Below are positions 28,101 through 40,800 of a stretch of 64,000 bases of DNA, piece after piece; the first letter of the stretch is position 1, and the number at the start of each line of letters is the position of its first letter. The notes beneath the pieces are model-generated. The model was not told the origin of the DNA. It saw only the letters and a list, made by a program, of their open reading frames with translations, and searched no databases. The stretch is from Sipunculus nudus (taxonomy: Eukaryota > Annelida > Sipuncula > Golfingiida > Sipunculidae). The DNA is taken from assembly GCA_026874595.1 (NCBI GenBank), contig CM049316.1:32984339-33048338 (forward strand), read 5' to 3'. The position numbers and the translations under genes are program-made.

Positions 28101-29574
28101 ACACATTTCCGAACTCCCGTATTTCATACTCCTTTAAGTCCCATCAATTGCAATTACTCCCTCACCAGGATCTCAATTCACACCTGTTATGTGCGAATCT
28201 TGAAAGATTTAAGAGCGTTTTCGGTCTAAAAACAGTTTCAATGGACCTTTTTTTATTTACCTCGCTGTCAATAGCGACATTATTAACAACTTTTACTTTC
28301 TTTCTTATAAACGTTGTAGATGAAACAAGTGTTGACCCCATGCAAGCACCACTGATATTGCTGACATCACCATATAGTTATTACCGAGGGCGGCATATCA
28401 AAATTTAAATTGTCCTGCTGCAGATGATACCCGTGTTGACTGTTAGCCACACTGAAGAAACATTCCGATAATCATTATGGTTGAGAATATATGAACAAAA
28501 ATTGAATTCAGCAACATAAGAAATTACTTTGTGAAGGTAGTTATGACATTACAAATAAGAGTAAAGAATTAACAATCCATCTGCGCACAATCGACATGCG
28601 GACAATTTATCTCTAAAGCACAATATTTCTACTGTGACCGACAAATTCGCCCACCAACGACAAACAATGGTCAACGTGGGCGTAACGGGGGGACGCAGCC
28701 GTGTTGGGAGGTTGGAGTTATATGCAGCAATATTTTTTTTTTATTATAAGGAAGGATATTGCTTTGGTCGTGCTATTCCTACGTATGTAACCTCTGTATA
28801 AATGACCCATCACCAACGCCTATCTACACACACAGATACAATATTTATGTGGATAGTTTGCGGTCCCGTTCGTGATAAAATAAATAATTTTATATCGGTT
28901 TCAAGAAGATCTCAATATCTTTAATTTCGCCGTTAAACCGGTATACGTGGATCTATGGGAACTTAACGGTGATGAAGATACTAAAGGTTACATATTATCC
29001 TACATGTGCACCCAACTTGTTTAAAATCTCTGTAGACTATAAAAGGCCATTATTCACAAAAAAAAAGTAAACTAGATATTGTTATACCTGTAGTACCTCT
29101 GTTACAATTTGATGATGATTGTCCCATTATATGTATTTCTGTCAGAGCATTCCAAAGTCATATCTGCCCACGCCTCCATAATATATCGATGAATAATATC
29201 GAGGATAAAAAATTAAGACTTTGTAAAAAATTATTCGCATATTCACGAAATCTATCACCCAATAGGCTCGAAGATAACACACCATTCATTTGGATACTAT
29301 GCTTGGCTTTTTGTTTCTGTATTGAAAAATTCAAGATATTCGCGAAAAGTACATTAACCTCCGTTTACACGACCCTCATTCTTAAGTACAGTACGTCCTT
29401 TTTAACGCCTAAAGTCAAAGGATTTATATAATATATATGAACATGTGTTTAAGTTACATGTAATTAAGGGATTGATATTTTAAAATACAAGAAAAAAGTT
29501 GATTTTAGGAACAGATCTGGGATTTCCCCGCCTGTTGTGGAAGTAGCTGGAGAAAACGGTTGTGAATACCTATA
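22190..29574. other. Gene-free stretch
   Basis: Open frames are short and mostly begin at non-ATG codons. The frame at 24057-24281 reads like a signal peptide plus a proline-rich tail but starts with TTG and matches nothing I know. I see no tandem arrays or transposon ends. Confidence 0.4.
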
Positions 29575-30115
29575 TGAAATATGAGATTGGGCAATATCAA
29601 CCACAAAAATGCCTCTGTGACCTTGAAAAATGCATCAAGGTCATCGATATCAAAACTCTCTACCTTGCTCTTCATGAGGTACGTGTATCAGTGCTGCAAG
29701 TTTGGTGACTGTGCCTCAAATTCTTTTCAAGTTATTCTGTTAACATCATTTTAGCATTATCACCTCTGTGACATTGAAAAATGCGTCAAGGTTATTCGTT
29801 CCGAACTCTGCCTAGCCCTTCACAAGTTTTAGCAATGCTGCAAGTTGTTTTTACTGTACTTCCACTTTTTGTTCAAGTAAGTGCGTTGATATCATTTATA
29901 CATTATCGCCACTGTGACCTCGCCTCTGTCATCCATATTCTATCTTGACCTAGCATTCCTTTATTTGTATCAATGGTGAAAGTATGGTGACTGTATATTA
30001 ATTTGTTTTTACATTATTGTGTTAACATCAATCTGTGACGGACGGACGAACAGACGGAAGGATTGGTGGACGGACGGAAAGACGTACGGAGGATGTCCCC
30101 CGCCGTCGACAAAAA
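29575..30115. repeat. Three-unit tandem repeat ending in a GGAC-rich tail
   Basis: Three diverged units begin near 29616, 29767 and 29913, giving periods of 151 and 146 bp. Each starts 'ctgtgac', carries a variant of 'gcaagtttggtgactgt', and ends near 'gttaacatca' or its variant. Unit 1 holds TGACCTTG and CAAGGTCA as an inverted pair. The last unit runs into 'gacggacggacgaacagacg' and further GGACGG motifs up to about 30090. The layout of conserved blocks followed by GGAC/GACG repeats is one I associate with dispersed repeats in bivalve genomes; that link is from memory. Confidence 0.75.
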
Positions 30116-30392
30116 TAGGTATTTTGTATCATCTACCAATATTGCAAACAATTATTCTTTCGGACCCTCATCAAAACGTTATATTTCTTAGGCATGTTAT
30201 AAACTTTATTTAACTTTAGATATAATCTGTAGGTAACTGTGCGGTAATATTACGAAAATAGAACCCATGTGTCACATCGAAAAGTGGGGAACGCGAAAAT
30301 TTAACCACGCGCATATAAAGCCAACCCTAGTAAATGGATAATGTCACCTTCCTATAGACAGTGCCCACAATAGGCCATGAACGAAAATAATA
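30116..30392. other. Short spacer without a gene
   Basis: Nothing supportable. It separates the tandem repeat from the following MITE. Confidence 0.4.
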
Positions 30393-30870
30393 CCCCTTTC
30401 ACACGGAAAATGCAAACCGTTCATATCAAAATGTTTTAGAGCGTTCACACGGCAATCCAAGTGTTTTCAACATGTCTTTACCAAAGCGTTTTGGATCAAG
30501 CTATGGAGGAGGTTTCAAACCGTTTTGGTTGCGAATCGTTTTATCCGTACGCTAATTGTCGGAATGCTCCATAACAGTTTGGACCCAGTTCTCAAGCAGC
30601 AAATCGGTCACGGCGCAAGCACGAATGCTTGTGTCAGCATGTTGTTACTTGTTCAACATGTGAAATGTACACAACATGCTCTGGTGCTGGATGTCTGTTA
30701 GCGACAGCCTGCCACCCAACACGGCGATTTTTGATGAACTGAACGTCGGCTTATTTCAGAAGACTGAGTGTTATATTGTCATGGCTAGATGTCCGTGCGA
30801 CGCACCGAACTGGTTTGACCAAACCGCTTTGTCTAATTCGGTTTGTAAACGTTTTGTGTGTGAAAGGGGG
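30393..30870. mobile_element. MITE with CCCCTTTCACAC terminal inverted repeats
   Basis: The left end is CCCCTTTCACAC and the right end is GTGTGTGAAAGGGGG, inverted over at least 12 bases. The arms inside also mirror each other ('gcaaaccgtt' near the left, 'cggtttgtaaacg' near the right). ATA lies immediately outside both ends, a possible 3-bp target duplication. The element is 478 bp with no transposase. A 123-codon open frame that starts inside it runs out into the next element and is not a gene. Confidence 0.7.
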
Positions 30871-30920
30871 ATACGAGCTTTGACAATACTTTCCTTCGTG
30901 AAACTAAATATATATATATA

Positions 30921-31096
30921 CAGGGGAACCTCTCCTTATGGGCATCTCTGTACTAAGGGGACCTCCTATTTATGGACACTTATGAACAGTCCTTTGAAAG
31001 TAGGTCTCAGATCTATAACCTTCCTATTAAGGGCACCTCTCTATTGATGGCATAATGACCGGTCCCGCCAGTGTCCGTAATTTGAAGTCTCGACTG
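30921..31096. mobile_element. Pogo/Tigger-like MITE, copy 1
   Basis: A 176-bp element starting CAGGGGAACCTC and ending GAAGTCTCGACTG, with TA on both sides (30919-30920 and 31097-31098). Internally it is a string of 17-19 bp variants of 'cctctctattaagggcac'. CAG...CTG ends with TA duplication fit the pogo group of Tc1/mariner elements, which is an inference. It lies directly after a short (TA)n run, so the left TA cannot be taken as strong evidence alone. Copy 2 is at 42986. Confidence 0.65.
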
Positions 31097-32495
31097 TATT
31101 TTGAAAATATTTCCAGCAACAAATTTCAAATTACCAGAGAATCATTTTTTTTTTGTTAAACAATATAATGACACGAAGATCCTTATAAATAACATTCTGT
31201 TCTGTATAACGCTTGTACACACTGTACAAGCCCTGTAACTAGCTTTTGTATGTCTCCAACTTGGTCTATAATAACCTGTCAACACAATTTCTATATTACA
31301 CACTTACGGCCAAAGAGCCCAGACACACATACGGTTAAATATTGATAGGCCTGACAGCCAGGTTCGAAGTGGCAGGATTGATGTTTGAGTACCAGCTGAG
31401 CTCACTATCAGTCTGCCTAGATGTATCGATCACTGTCTCTATGTAAGGCCGCGCCAAAACAAACAAATGCTCAAATTTTCATGATTTTACGTGAATGAGT
31501 AACAAGTGATATTTATTTGATGTGGCTAATTGCTGCTCTTTCTCTTTTTCTTCTCAAAGCTTTCATTAAACTGGATAAACATTGTATTTCTCCCGTGTAT
31601 TTTTAAAACTTTGCTGCACGTTTAAGTATACTTCCTGTAACTTGTTAAAAAACTCACATAATTTGTCACGACCAGAACATTTTCAAAAACAAAGAGAACA
31701 AATTCATCCGCTTGCTCCCCATTTTCAGTCCGAGAGTCCGTTGAACAGTTTATTTTTTGTTGCGGCCTAATCTTTTCGCTGACAGGACACGTTTTGTACC
31801 CTCTGGCTTTGTTGCCTCTTGATTGCATCGAAGATTGTTTCAGTGACTCTAGGCTGATTACCGCTGGCTATGATTGGTTTCTAGATTAAATTTGATATCG
31901 CTAGCCTTTTGCTTTTACGATACATCGACCACTATCTTTCTGTCATAATTGCACTTTCCCTGATTCTGTTCCATTTTGGATTTTATCGATTAATTTCCTT
32001 CAGATTTTAACTCGGCACGTTTTGCAACCCAAGGCTATTTACCTTTAGAACTGTTTCCGACTACGCCTCCCTGGCATCTTACAGGGAACATTAAACGTTT
32101 CAGATCCGCTGGGTATATTGTGGCCTTGGTTGTGTCGATCGTAGTTCGTTTATTATCCTACAATTAACAATGCACGTTTCGTAACCCGTGGCTGTTTGCC
32201 TAATTCAGTGATGGACTATACACAAATACGCCTGCCCTTCCACTGGCTGGGACAGTAACTAATTAATGGTATCGATAGATACATGTACTGTGATTAAGAG
32301 TACATGTTTTGCAACCGCTAAGTATTTGCCAGGTGGCATCTAATGTCATTCCCGTGCCCTCGTACAGTAAACAACCAACTTTCAGAAACCGCTGGATAAT
32401 TATATTTTGTTCATTTCGAGTGTTGTGCCGGTCATAATGTATAGAAGGTTTAAGTTCTGTGATCTCTGGCTATTTGGATTCTTGATTATACCGGG
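31097..32495. other. Gene-free stretch
   Basis: No supportable exon. A T-arm-like 'acttcgaacct' on the minus strand near 31370 lacks a good A box and acceptor pairing. Confidence 0.4.
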
Positions 32496-32592
32496 CCGTG
32501 GCGGATCCAGGGGGGGGGGGGGGTCTAAGGGTTCTTTTTGCATTCCTGGGTCAGACCCTCCCCTTTCCGAAATCCTGTATCCACCCCTGCCG
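32496..32592. mobile_element. Short internally deleted relative of the GCGGATCCAG MITE
   Basis: The left end GGCGGATCCAG is followed by a 13-bp G-run. The right end reads 'aatcctgtatccacccctgc', an inverted and slightly diverged version of the left end. Only about 97 bp remain, compared with 204 bp in the copy at 16606, so most internal subrepeats are gone. Confidence 0.6.
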
Positions 32593-34011
32593 TCGGTTAT
32601 CTCTCAGCTCACCTGAATAACAAAACCGTTGTAAATTTGTTTTGTTATAAAAAAAACTGGCTATTACGATTCATTATTCCGTCACCATGGAACGCAATTC
32701 CAGTCACATGATCAAAGTCTCTCGGGTTTTATTGGCTGAATTCAACTTTTATCCTTTATTTATTTCATTGTTTTTCCCCATTTATACTTGCTCGTAACAG
32801 GTCACACTGAAGAACTAGAACGGCAACCAACAGAGCGCATACCCCCGCCTAAGCAAAATGATCCCCTTGATAGGAGTACGCCAAAAAAAAAAAACGGGGA
32901 GGATTTTCAATGGCCTATACCAAACCTCCCCACGAAGTTTATTGGAATTCGTTTGCGTATTCTTTTGCGTAACCCTGCCAACAAACAGAAGGGTCAAAAC
33001 AGACAGATAAGGGCGGGTGAATACATTACCTCCTTCGGTTGTGTTTATTTGTCACCAGTGTTATGGTCACATAAAATGAAGCTTCTCGTAATTTGTACTG
33101 GAACTGATAAAATTGATTTTAAATTCTTTCAATTGAGGAGCCTTGAACTCTGCAGATTAAAGACCGCAGTTCAAAATGCATGTCACATGACAGCATGATA
33201 AATTTAGCAGCAAACGAGAATGGAAGATAAATCTGACAAATCCATCAATCAAAGCGCATATCGGGGCAAAATGGTACGCCGTGTGCCGTTAACAGCGACC
33301 TGAACCATTAGTGACCCAAATTGCGACTATTACACACACTGGGCTGCTCAGCGCACAACTACAGTGTCAGCTAAAGCATTTAATTGAAGGTTTAAAAAGG
33401 GTCCATGCGAACTAGGGAACATGTGATGGGAATAAATGAAATAAATTCAACTCGCTAGGTCAGGCAGAATTATTATTTGTGGTCGCGTTAATGTTTTTTT
33501 TTTTTTTTTCATGGTAACGTCTTTTCTCCATGGTATCCTCGTTTAGCGTTTATAGCATCAATCAGAAAAGGAAATTATATTTCCTACTGAAAGATATTTT
33601 ATTTAATACAAGTATTTAATATTAATTTTCGTGTGCAAGTTTATCTACAAATATAAATTGATATTAAGTGATTCATCCCAAGGGCATCATAACACGCTTG
33701 GAAATGTCCCACTGCTCTACGTAACGAATTAAGTCATTCTTATTCATTTTAGTATTTGTCATATCATAAATTGGTAAGTTTCACTCAATGTCAATATTCC
33801 CTTATGAGGTCTCGATGTCATTTGATCAAACTTCTCCACAATCAGCACATGTTGCAAACGATCAGATTCTTATTTTACTCTATCCATCAATTTCTGCATT
33901 AAATATAAAATTTTATTCAATATTAATGTGAAAACCTTGTGTAAGGTTACTTATAAATACACATGATGATCTCAAATTCGATTTAAATAAAAAGACTCAG
34001 ATTCGCAGAAG
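32593..34011. other. Gene-free stretch
   Basis: A 136-codon frame (32788-33198) begins at TTG and follows a good pyrimidine-rich splice-acceptor-like tract ending in 'aacag' at 32800, but the translation matches nothing I recognise. A long T-run lies near 33495-33510. Confidence 0.4.
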
Positions 34012-34103
34012 GTGGACTTGGACTCGACCTCAAGGACTCGGACTTGGATTTGGACTTGGACGGCTTGGACTCGGACTTGGACTCGGATGGTGTGGACTCG
34101 ACC
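34012..34103. repeat. Degenerate hexanucleotide tandem repeat, GGACTY(G)
   Basis: About 90 bp of alternating 'ggacttggactcgg' variants. Read in one frame it would give repeating Asp/Leu/Gly, but no surrounding ORF supports coding use. Confidence 0.85.
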
Positions 34104-37100
34104 ACATCACTGGTTCTTACCTAAAGCAGGATATTAATATCTGCATTCTTATGTGTTAATCACTTATTTACAAACCAAAGGATAAAGTAAAAAAAATACC
34201 TTACCTTTCTTTCACGATAACGTATTCTTCCATACATGTTGGTCCAGGTGTGAAAATATTACGAAATTGTAATTTCGTACTTCGGCGCTCCCTAGCAAAA
34301 TGACCAATATTTAATCTATTTTAAATGACAGCACACAAAATAGATGTACAGCTGGAGATTTATGTTGTATAATTGAGTTGTACCGGGCTATGTGGCCACG
34401 CTAAACACGACTCATAATTTGTCACGTCAACTTTTTATCAGTTCGTTCCCGGTTCCAGGGAGTTAATAATATCACGATGTATTATACCCATTTTAGTACA
34501 GCTGACTAATTAGCAAAATTTTAGTCCAGAGAGACCTCTTAGCGAGTTGATGAGCCATTTGACTCCTCGCCGAATGGACGATGGGCTAAAAAAGTGAATT
34601 GTGTGTGCATGTGGTTGCACTATTACCGCCATTGAATTGTGATGAGCCTTGTTTGCCGAAAATAGGTGTATGTGTTTGAGTAGGTTGGATCCACATTACC
34701 GAAAATACCGCAATGTACAAGTCATGACCGATTTTCAGTTTATTTATGTGTATATAAGTATGAACATTATGTATATATAAAACTGTAGTATTTACTTATT
34801 TTGTAATGATCACAGAATTTGACGTTTTGGTGTTGGCGGAAATGATATAAAATCTGACGTCGCAATTTCGCTCAAACCGATTCATATAATTACTGGCAAT
34901 AAAATGCCGAACCAGAGCATTTTTTGGCTATGAATTGAGGCAATTAAGCTAGACAATATGCTCATTGTTTTCACTTATGAAAATAAAGATAATAATTGGT
35001 GAAAACTTTGCAAAAAAATAATTGGCAGGGATTATCTCCCAGTTACTATGTTATAGAGTGCGGAGGTAAAATGTAACTTTACATGTCCCGCTGCAAAAAA
35101 AACCCAATAACTAATTGTAACAGTTGCCGTCTATACTAGGACCAGCACCAGGACCTGTGTCAGTACACGTGTTACTCAGTATCATATGATATGTTGAATA
35201 ATGAGCGCTGTTGAGAATAATGGATTCGTGACACGCAGGGACCAGTATATAGAGAAACAGGTCTGCGGGCAGTCAACCAATCGGATTTTAAATCAATATA
35301 CTGGCACATAGCTGTATTACACATGCAGATTTCCACACTGGTACCCGGAAACAATATTCAGCGCTTCTGTGAGCTTAATGTCTCAAACACATATCCATAT
35401 GCACCTTGTAAAAGTTTTCATTCACAATCAGTTACACTCGTGTCTTTAGAGGAAATATATTATTGAATTATGAAAACAATTTTATCATTAGTGGAATAAA
35501 GACAAATAAAACAGTACTCTCAAAAATATAATTACTGCTGCAAATTTTATAATGCAACACGGTAATTCGGTGGAAAATCATATACACGTATGTTCTGCTG
35601 ATACAATTTCGTTTGAATTTCACCACCCCTTAATGAAATTACGAAGACCACTTGCAAATGCTATATCTAATATGGGACGGAGTCACCCGTGTTGGCAACG
35701 AACCGGTGAGAGAACGGTATGTGAGTACCTAAGCTAATGTCAACTCCAGGGAATGAAATGTTTACACGATTGAAGTGTGATACAGACAAGTCTGACACTT
35801 CTTTGGTTTTCTGCAATATTTTAAGAAGGCTTAATTAAGTTTGCTTTTCCAGGGACAATTGGTTTTAACGCCTGACAGGGAACACCTCAGTTCTCATTAA
35901 ATTTGACTTTAAAAATCGGTGGCGGCCCCCGGGGAAATTGCGGTCCACAGCAAATTACCAACATTTATATGTTACAATAGTCGTACAGAATATACGCGGA
36001 TTTCAGTTTTCAGTTTTTACCGCATTCATTTCGTATACTCATAACAAATAAAAAAACATCATATAGCCCAGTAATACATCCACAATATTTGTACCTCTGT
36101 TCAGCAGGAACCAATGTGAACGAGCGACCTTGCCACATCCGTGAAAAGAACGGGATGTTGTTCATTATACATGAATTAAAATTTACTGACGCTAAATTGC
36201 CTTTGAATAATACATTTCCACATACAATCAGGTACTCAAAGTTTTTACCTGTTATGGATGTCAGAAATTTTCTTTAACAGAATAAAGCATGGAGCATGCT
36301 TCAAAATAAGAAGCTTTTCCGGATAAGAAAAACAGAGAGCCCGTGTTATAGATTCAACACGCTGGGGGTTGGGGCATAAAATTATTATACACCATCCAAG
36401 TTCAAATCTGTTATAGTATCAGATCCACTTTTGATTTTAATTTTCAGATATGACATGTCAGCATGATATTATCAAAAGGTTCCAGCCTTTCAGTTTTTTA
36501 TTCTCTCCCTTCTTTTTTTTATTTAATTTTGTCCGAAAATGTGCTATTGTTAAAGCTATTTAGTACCATGTTGAAAATCCGAAATATAGCGTAAACTGCC
36601 CTTAAGATTACCGACAATGATTGAAAGAAGGGTCCCAAGACCTCCTGTCAGTGCGCGAGCATATTTTATGGATTTAATTGTGTATATTTTCCATAATATT
36701 TTCTATTTAATATATATAAATGTATATAAGATATGTACTTTCTTCCATTGAGCCGCACCTCCCCATTTGGAAAAACCTGGATTCGCGCATGTTAAAAGGT
36801 CTTTTTATTTGCAGAAATATTCATTGACTTATACTATCATTTAATGAAAAGTGTTTTTCATATAACTACGAGTACGTTGACCTTTGAACTCAAGTTTCAG
36901 CCATATTAAGATCAGTGAACCATTAACCTATAACTTTTTTCTCCTTTTCCGCTATATTTTTTTGGAAAAGACGATACAATAGAAACAAGAGACCTAGGGG
37001 TCAAATGTTTTCTCTGTGAATTACTTTGCATGACGGTGGCTGACTAAAAAATTGAATGTAAAAATACCATTCATGCATTTCAAAGTAGCCATTGCACAAG

Positions 37101-37261
37101 TTAACAGAGTGAACAAAGTAAAAATGTGACAGAAAAGGATAAATGGAACATAGATTTATCAAAAGACACGTTTCGAAGTTCTGTAGTCTTCAGCCATCTT
37201 TAAAATAATTTGACTGAATTTATTCTCATTTAATTCCCCTTTCTTTACTTTTATATGAAAG
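34104..37261. other. Gene-free stretch
   Basis: Only short frames of about 60 codons (for example 35552-35737), with no domain content. No repeat termini seen. Confidence 0.4.
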
Positions 37262-37850
37262 CCAAAATATTAATAATTTATGCCAAATTTTGGAAAAAAG
37301 CAGAAAAGACAATAACATCCTGCAGAATGTAGGTCAAAATACGTACCGCCACCGCCAGTCAAAATCAAATAGCAGTTACATGCTCAATATTCTTGTGAAA
37401 TTTTGTGCTGAAGGTTGCAGCTGTTCCTGAGATATTTGGTAATAGACATTACACCATGTATGCAAACGCAACAAATTGTCACATTATGTGATCGACAAAA
37501 TTTGAACTTCCGTGAAGACGCCATCTTGAAAATAATTTGATAAAATAAAATTTATACTAATGGCATTACCCTTACTCTAAGGAACTGTTTACTTTGATAT
37601 AAAAAAATGTTAATAGTTCATGACTTTAATTGGAAAAACAGGAAAAGACTTTTTCAGTCCGCAGAAAGTAGGTCAACACAGGTAGCGCCTTCAACAATCT
37701 TTTCTTTGCATTTTCATCACATGATTAAAAAGTCTGCAAAGTTTCATGATGATAGCTGCAACAGCTGTTGAGATATTTGGTAACAGACGGTGGACGCTGC
37801 CCAAGAGCAAGCAAGTTCACAGAATGAACGAAACATGAACTCACCGTGAC
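37262..37850. repeat. Two-copy tandem repeat with about 340-bp period
   Basis: 'gtaggtcaaaatacgtaccgcc'-type blocks begin at 37329 and 37668 (339 bp apart), and 'gatatttggtaa.agac' blocks lie at 37431 and 37772 (341 bp apart), in the same order. Both units also share 'ggaaaa..caggaaaagac'-like sequence upstream and 'gctg...agctgttc/g.tgagat' between the blocks. The copies are diverged, so the duplication is old or was inserted as a dimer. Confidence 0.75.
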
Positions 37851-40800
37851 CTCACGTGACCAGTATGACGCATATACCGGAAATAATCCCGGGCCACTAA
37901 AACAAGACGTGAATCAGTGACCTAACGGTTTTACAAGTGTTAAATAAGCTTAATTTCACTAGTATTTGACACATCAGGTAACGAAAATAACCCATTAAGA
38001 TAAAAACAATAGCTGGACTGATTTTCCAAGCAAAAATATAATATCAGTAAAAAGTGACAAAAATATAATATTTTTTTTTATAATAGTATGGACCTTACAG
38101 AAATGGATATCGCAATGATAGCTACAATAATTTATTGTGGAGAATGCACGTAAAAAGTACACACATGACTTGAATGATTATTTTTATTCCTACTGGTGAC
38201 ACAGACCTCATTTCTTCCTCTTCAACATTCGTTATTGGGAAACCAAGTGCACAAGTTCAATCTCTTTATTTTGTGACCTGGCTGTCACAAGCCAAATGAT
38301 ATACTATTGTATACTTGAATACTAAGGTACACCGCGCTAACCCACCAGTGTTCATAAAATATAAATCCGACAATGTAAGCAAAATAAACCGCTTGGTGAG
38401 GGGTACAGGCATTGATGACAGCTCCGTTTATTTCAATTGCCAGAAAGAATTACTAAAATGTATGTGTTGATTAAATAAAGTTATTGTAAAGTACTTGTTC
38501 TTTTTCTTGTCCATAAAATATCTGACTAAAATTGGATATTTTGATATGGAACTTTGGGGAGACATGAATTTTAAGAAAGAAATTTGATTTTACTATTAGA
38601 ATTGACCTGTAAGAAGTGAATTCATGTGAAAGTTTTGTTTGTTTGTACATATGTCTGCATTTAAGATTTGACACTTGTGGAAGATATGGATTCGAATTCA
38701 ATATCTAGTATTTAAACTTAATGACTTGATGCACTTAATTTTTTTCAGATGGTCAGGATGTTCATGCGGCGCTGAGGCTTCCTGAGTGTTCTAAATTACA
38801 TAAATGGTATAGCTTGTATGTGGCGTAAAAGTTGTTTTTTTTTATAAAGGTACCTGTATGAAAAGAAATGTTTAAAGGATTTCAAAATTAAGACTGATTT
38901 TGTAAAAAAAAAAAGTCAGTTTACTAAAGTTTTCTGGACATCCTATTAAATTTGAATTGGTAAAAGCAGTCAAAAAAATATTCCTCTGAAGCTATGATTC
39001 ATTATTCTACAAACATTAAAGGAAAGTGTCTGAATCCATGTCCTGGTGATTCACCAAAAACCTATAATTATTGGTTGGGTGTCTTGTTTCAAAGTAATAG
39101 GTATTGTCAGTGAACGCTTTTTAATTAAGCTTAATTAGAAATTTAATTTAGATACGCAAAGACTGTAAAAAAGTTCTAACTTAAAATCGAGACCGATCCT
39201 GGTGAAAAATTGGAAACCCGCAATCAGGTCATATTGGCCCACATTCTGCGAGCCACTGGCTCAAGTCTGAGAACTGTGACGTTTCCGTTAAAGTGTTCAA
39301 GGGTGCTTAACAAATATTTTGCAAAAATTGAAATATTTTAAACGTCATTGAGAACTTTATCCCAGTCAGCATGAAATTATAAACTGTTGTAAAATTCACT
39401 ATCGATCCATATTTAATAAACTTTTATACAAAAGCTCCCAGCTTAGAATAATGAATTGATGGATTGTTAATCTTAACCAAATGACTCGGTAGCCTACCTA
39501 CAATTCATCTACATTTTCATTGCAAATTATACCAAATATAATTGCAGTTTTTCAGCTGTAATAATACCCATATCACAGTTTAAACTTAAGATATTTGCAT
39601 TGGATCATTTATTGATACATTGCTATGATTATACATTTTAAGATTAGACAAAATAGGTTAGCTTTTGTTCAGGATATCACAAACAATCCTTATAATTACC
39701 TCATTCTGAGTGCCGAAATGATCCTGATTTTCCATAAATACCTGCATAGCTTGGTTCAGAACTGTACATGCTCATTAATGTTTGCTCGCTTTTTTTCGGG
39801 ATGCATCTGGCTAATTGTGACATCTACATTTTCTTTTAATACATATATTTCAGTTCCTTTGCTGTCTTATCATATACTTATCATATACTTTATATACATA
39901 AATTAAGCAATATAAGAGCATATAAAATATGTTTAAATAAATAAACAAATGAATAAAAAGGAGTATATATATCATCATGAAGTCCTGCTGGCTCTGGCTG
40001 CGATTAGGTTAACTGCATGGTTAAGTGATATCTTAAATATAATTATTTAAACATTAAGTAATTCTTCATTTAGAATGAGAATCCACCTTTCTTCGAATAT
40101 TATAACTTTTTTCCAATTTTTTTTTTCTTCAGATAGAGAAAGGTATTTGTGAATCGTATTGTGTCGCAAATATCTAGGATAGAAAGAAATGTCATACCAT
40201 ACAATTTATTTCGTCTGTACTTACCTTTAACTGCTGTGGCAGTGTTTGATCGCACATCTGTTTGGTTTAATATATCGTTATTACTATATGGTTTCCTATT
40301 TTTATCAAACATGCCCCCACGTCTGTTATAAATTTTAAATAATGGTTGCACGGGCCCCTGGACAGACTGTGTGAGATAATGAAATAACCCGATCACAATA
40401 GCAAAAAGAAAACATTAAACTAAGTGAAATTAAAAATGAGACCCGCGGGAAAGGACACCTGACTCAAAAACGGATTATACAACCCAAGCACTTGCTGTTA
40501 GCTGTCGTACAAGGTTTAGACCGATCGTGCATTGCTGGACAAAAAGAAAAAAAAAACAGAATTCCTCTAAGGTACCAAGAGACATATGCTGCCATCTCCG
40601 TTTATATATCCTAGTATGAGTAGCTATTCTGTCAATTAAGGGATATATAAATGTGTCTCATTTGAAAGTCATCTAAGTTAGATTGGAACAAATAAATTGC
40701 AAGTCAGTTCCGTGCTACGGAATTGTATATGCGCCACTTTGATGTATAGCAATAATATGTATTTTTATTTTAAAGTCTGCACTTTTCTCATCATACCCAT

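Noticed and set aside
30676-31047. 123-codon plus-strand frame
   Set aside because: It spans the right part of one MITE, the gap and most of the next MITE, so it cannot be a conserved gene.
31360-31410. Possible tRNA-like element on the minus strand (acttcgaacct with gagctcagctgg)
   Set aside because: The B box has about four mismatches, the anticodon region is too short, and there is no T-run terminator.
32788-33198. 136-codon frame after a good pyrimidine tract and AG
   Set aside because: It starts at TTG, has no recognisable domain and no convincing donor, and a frame of this length is expected about once by chance here.
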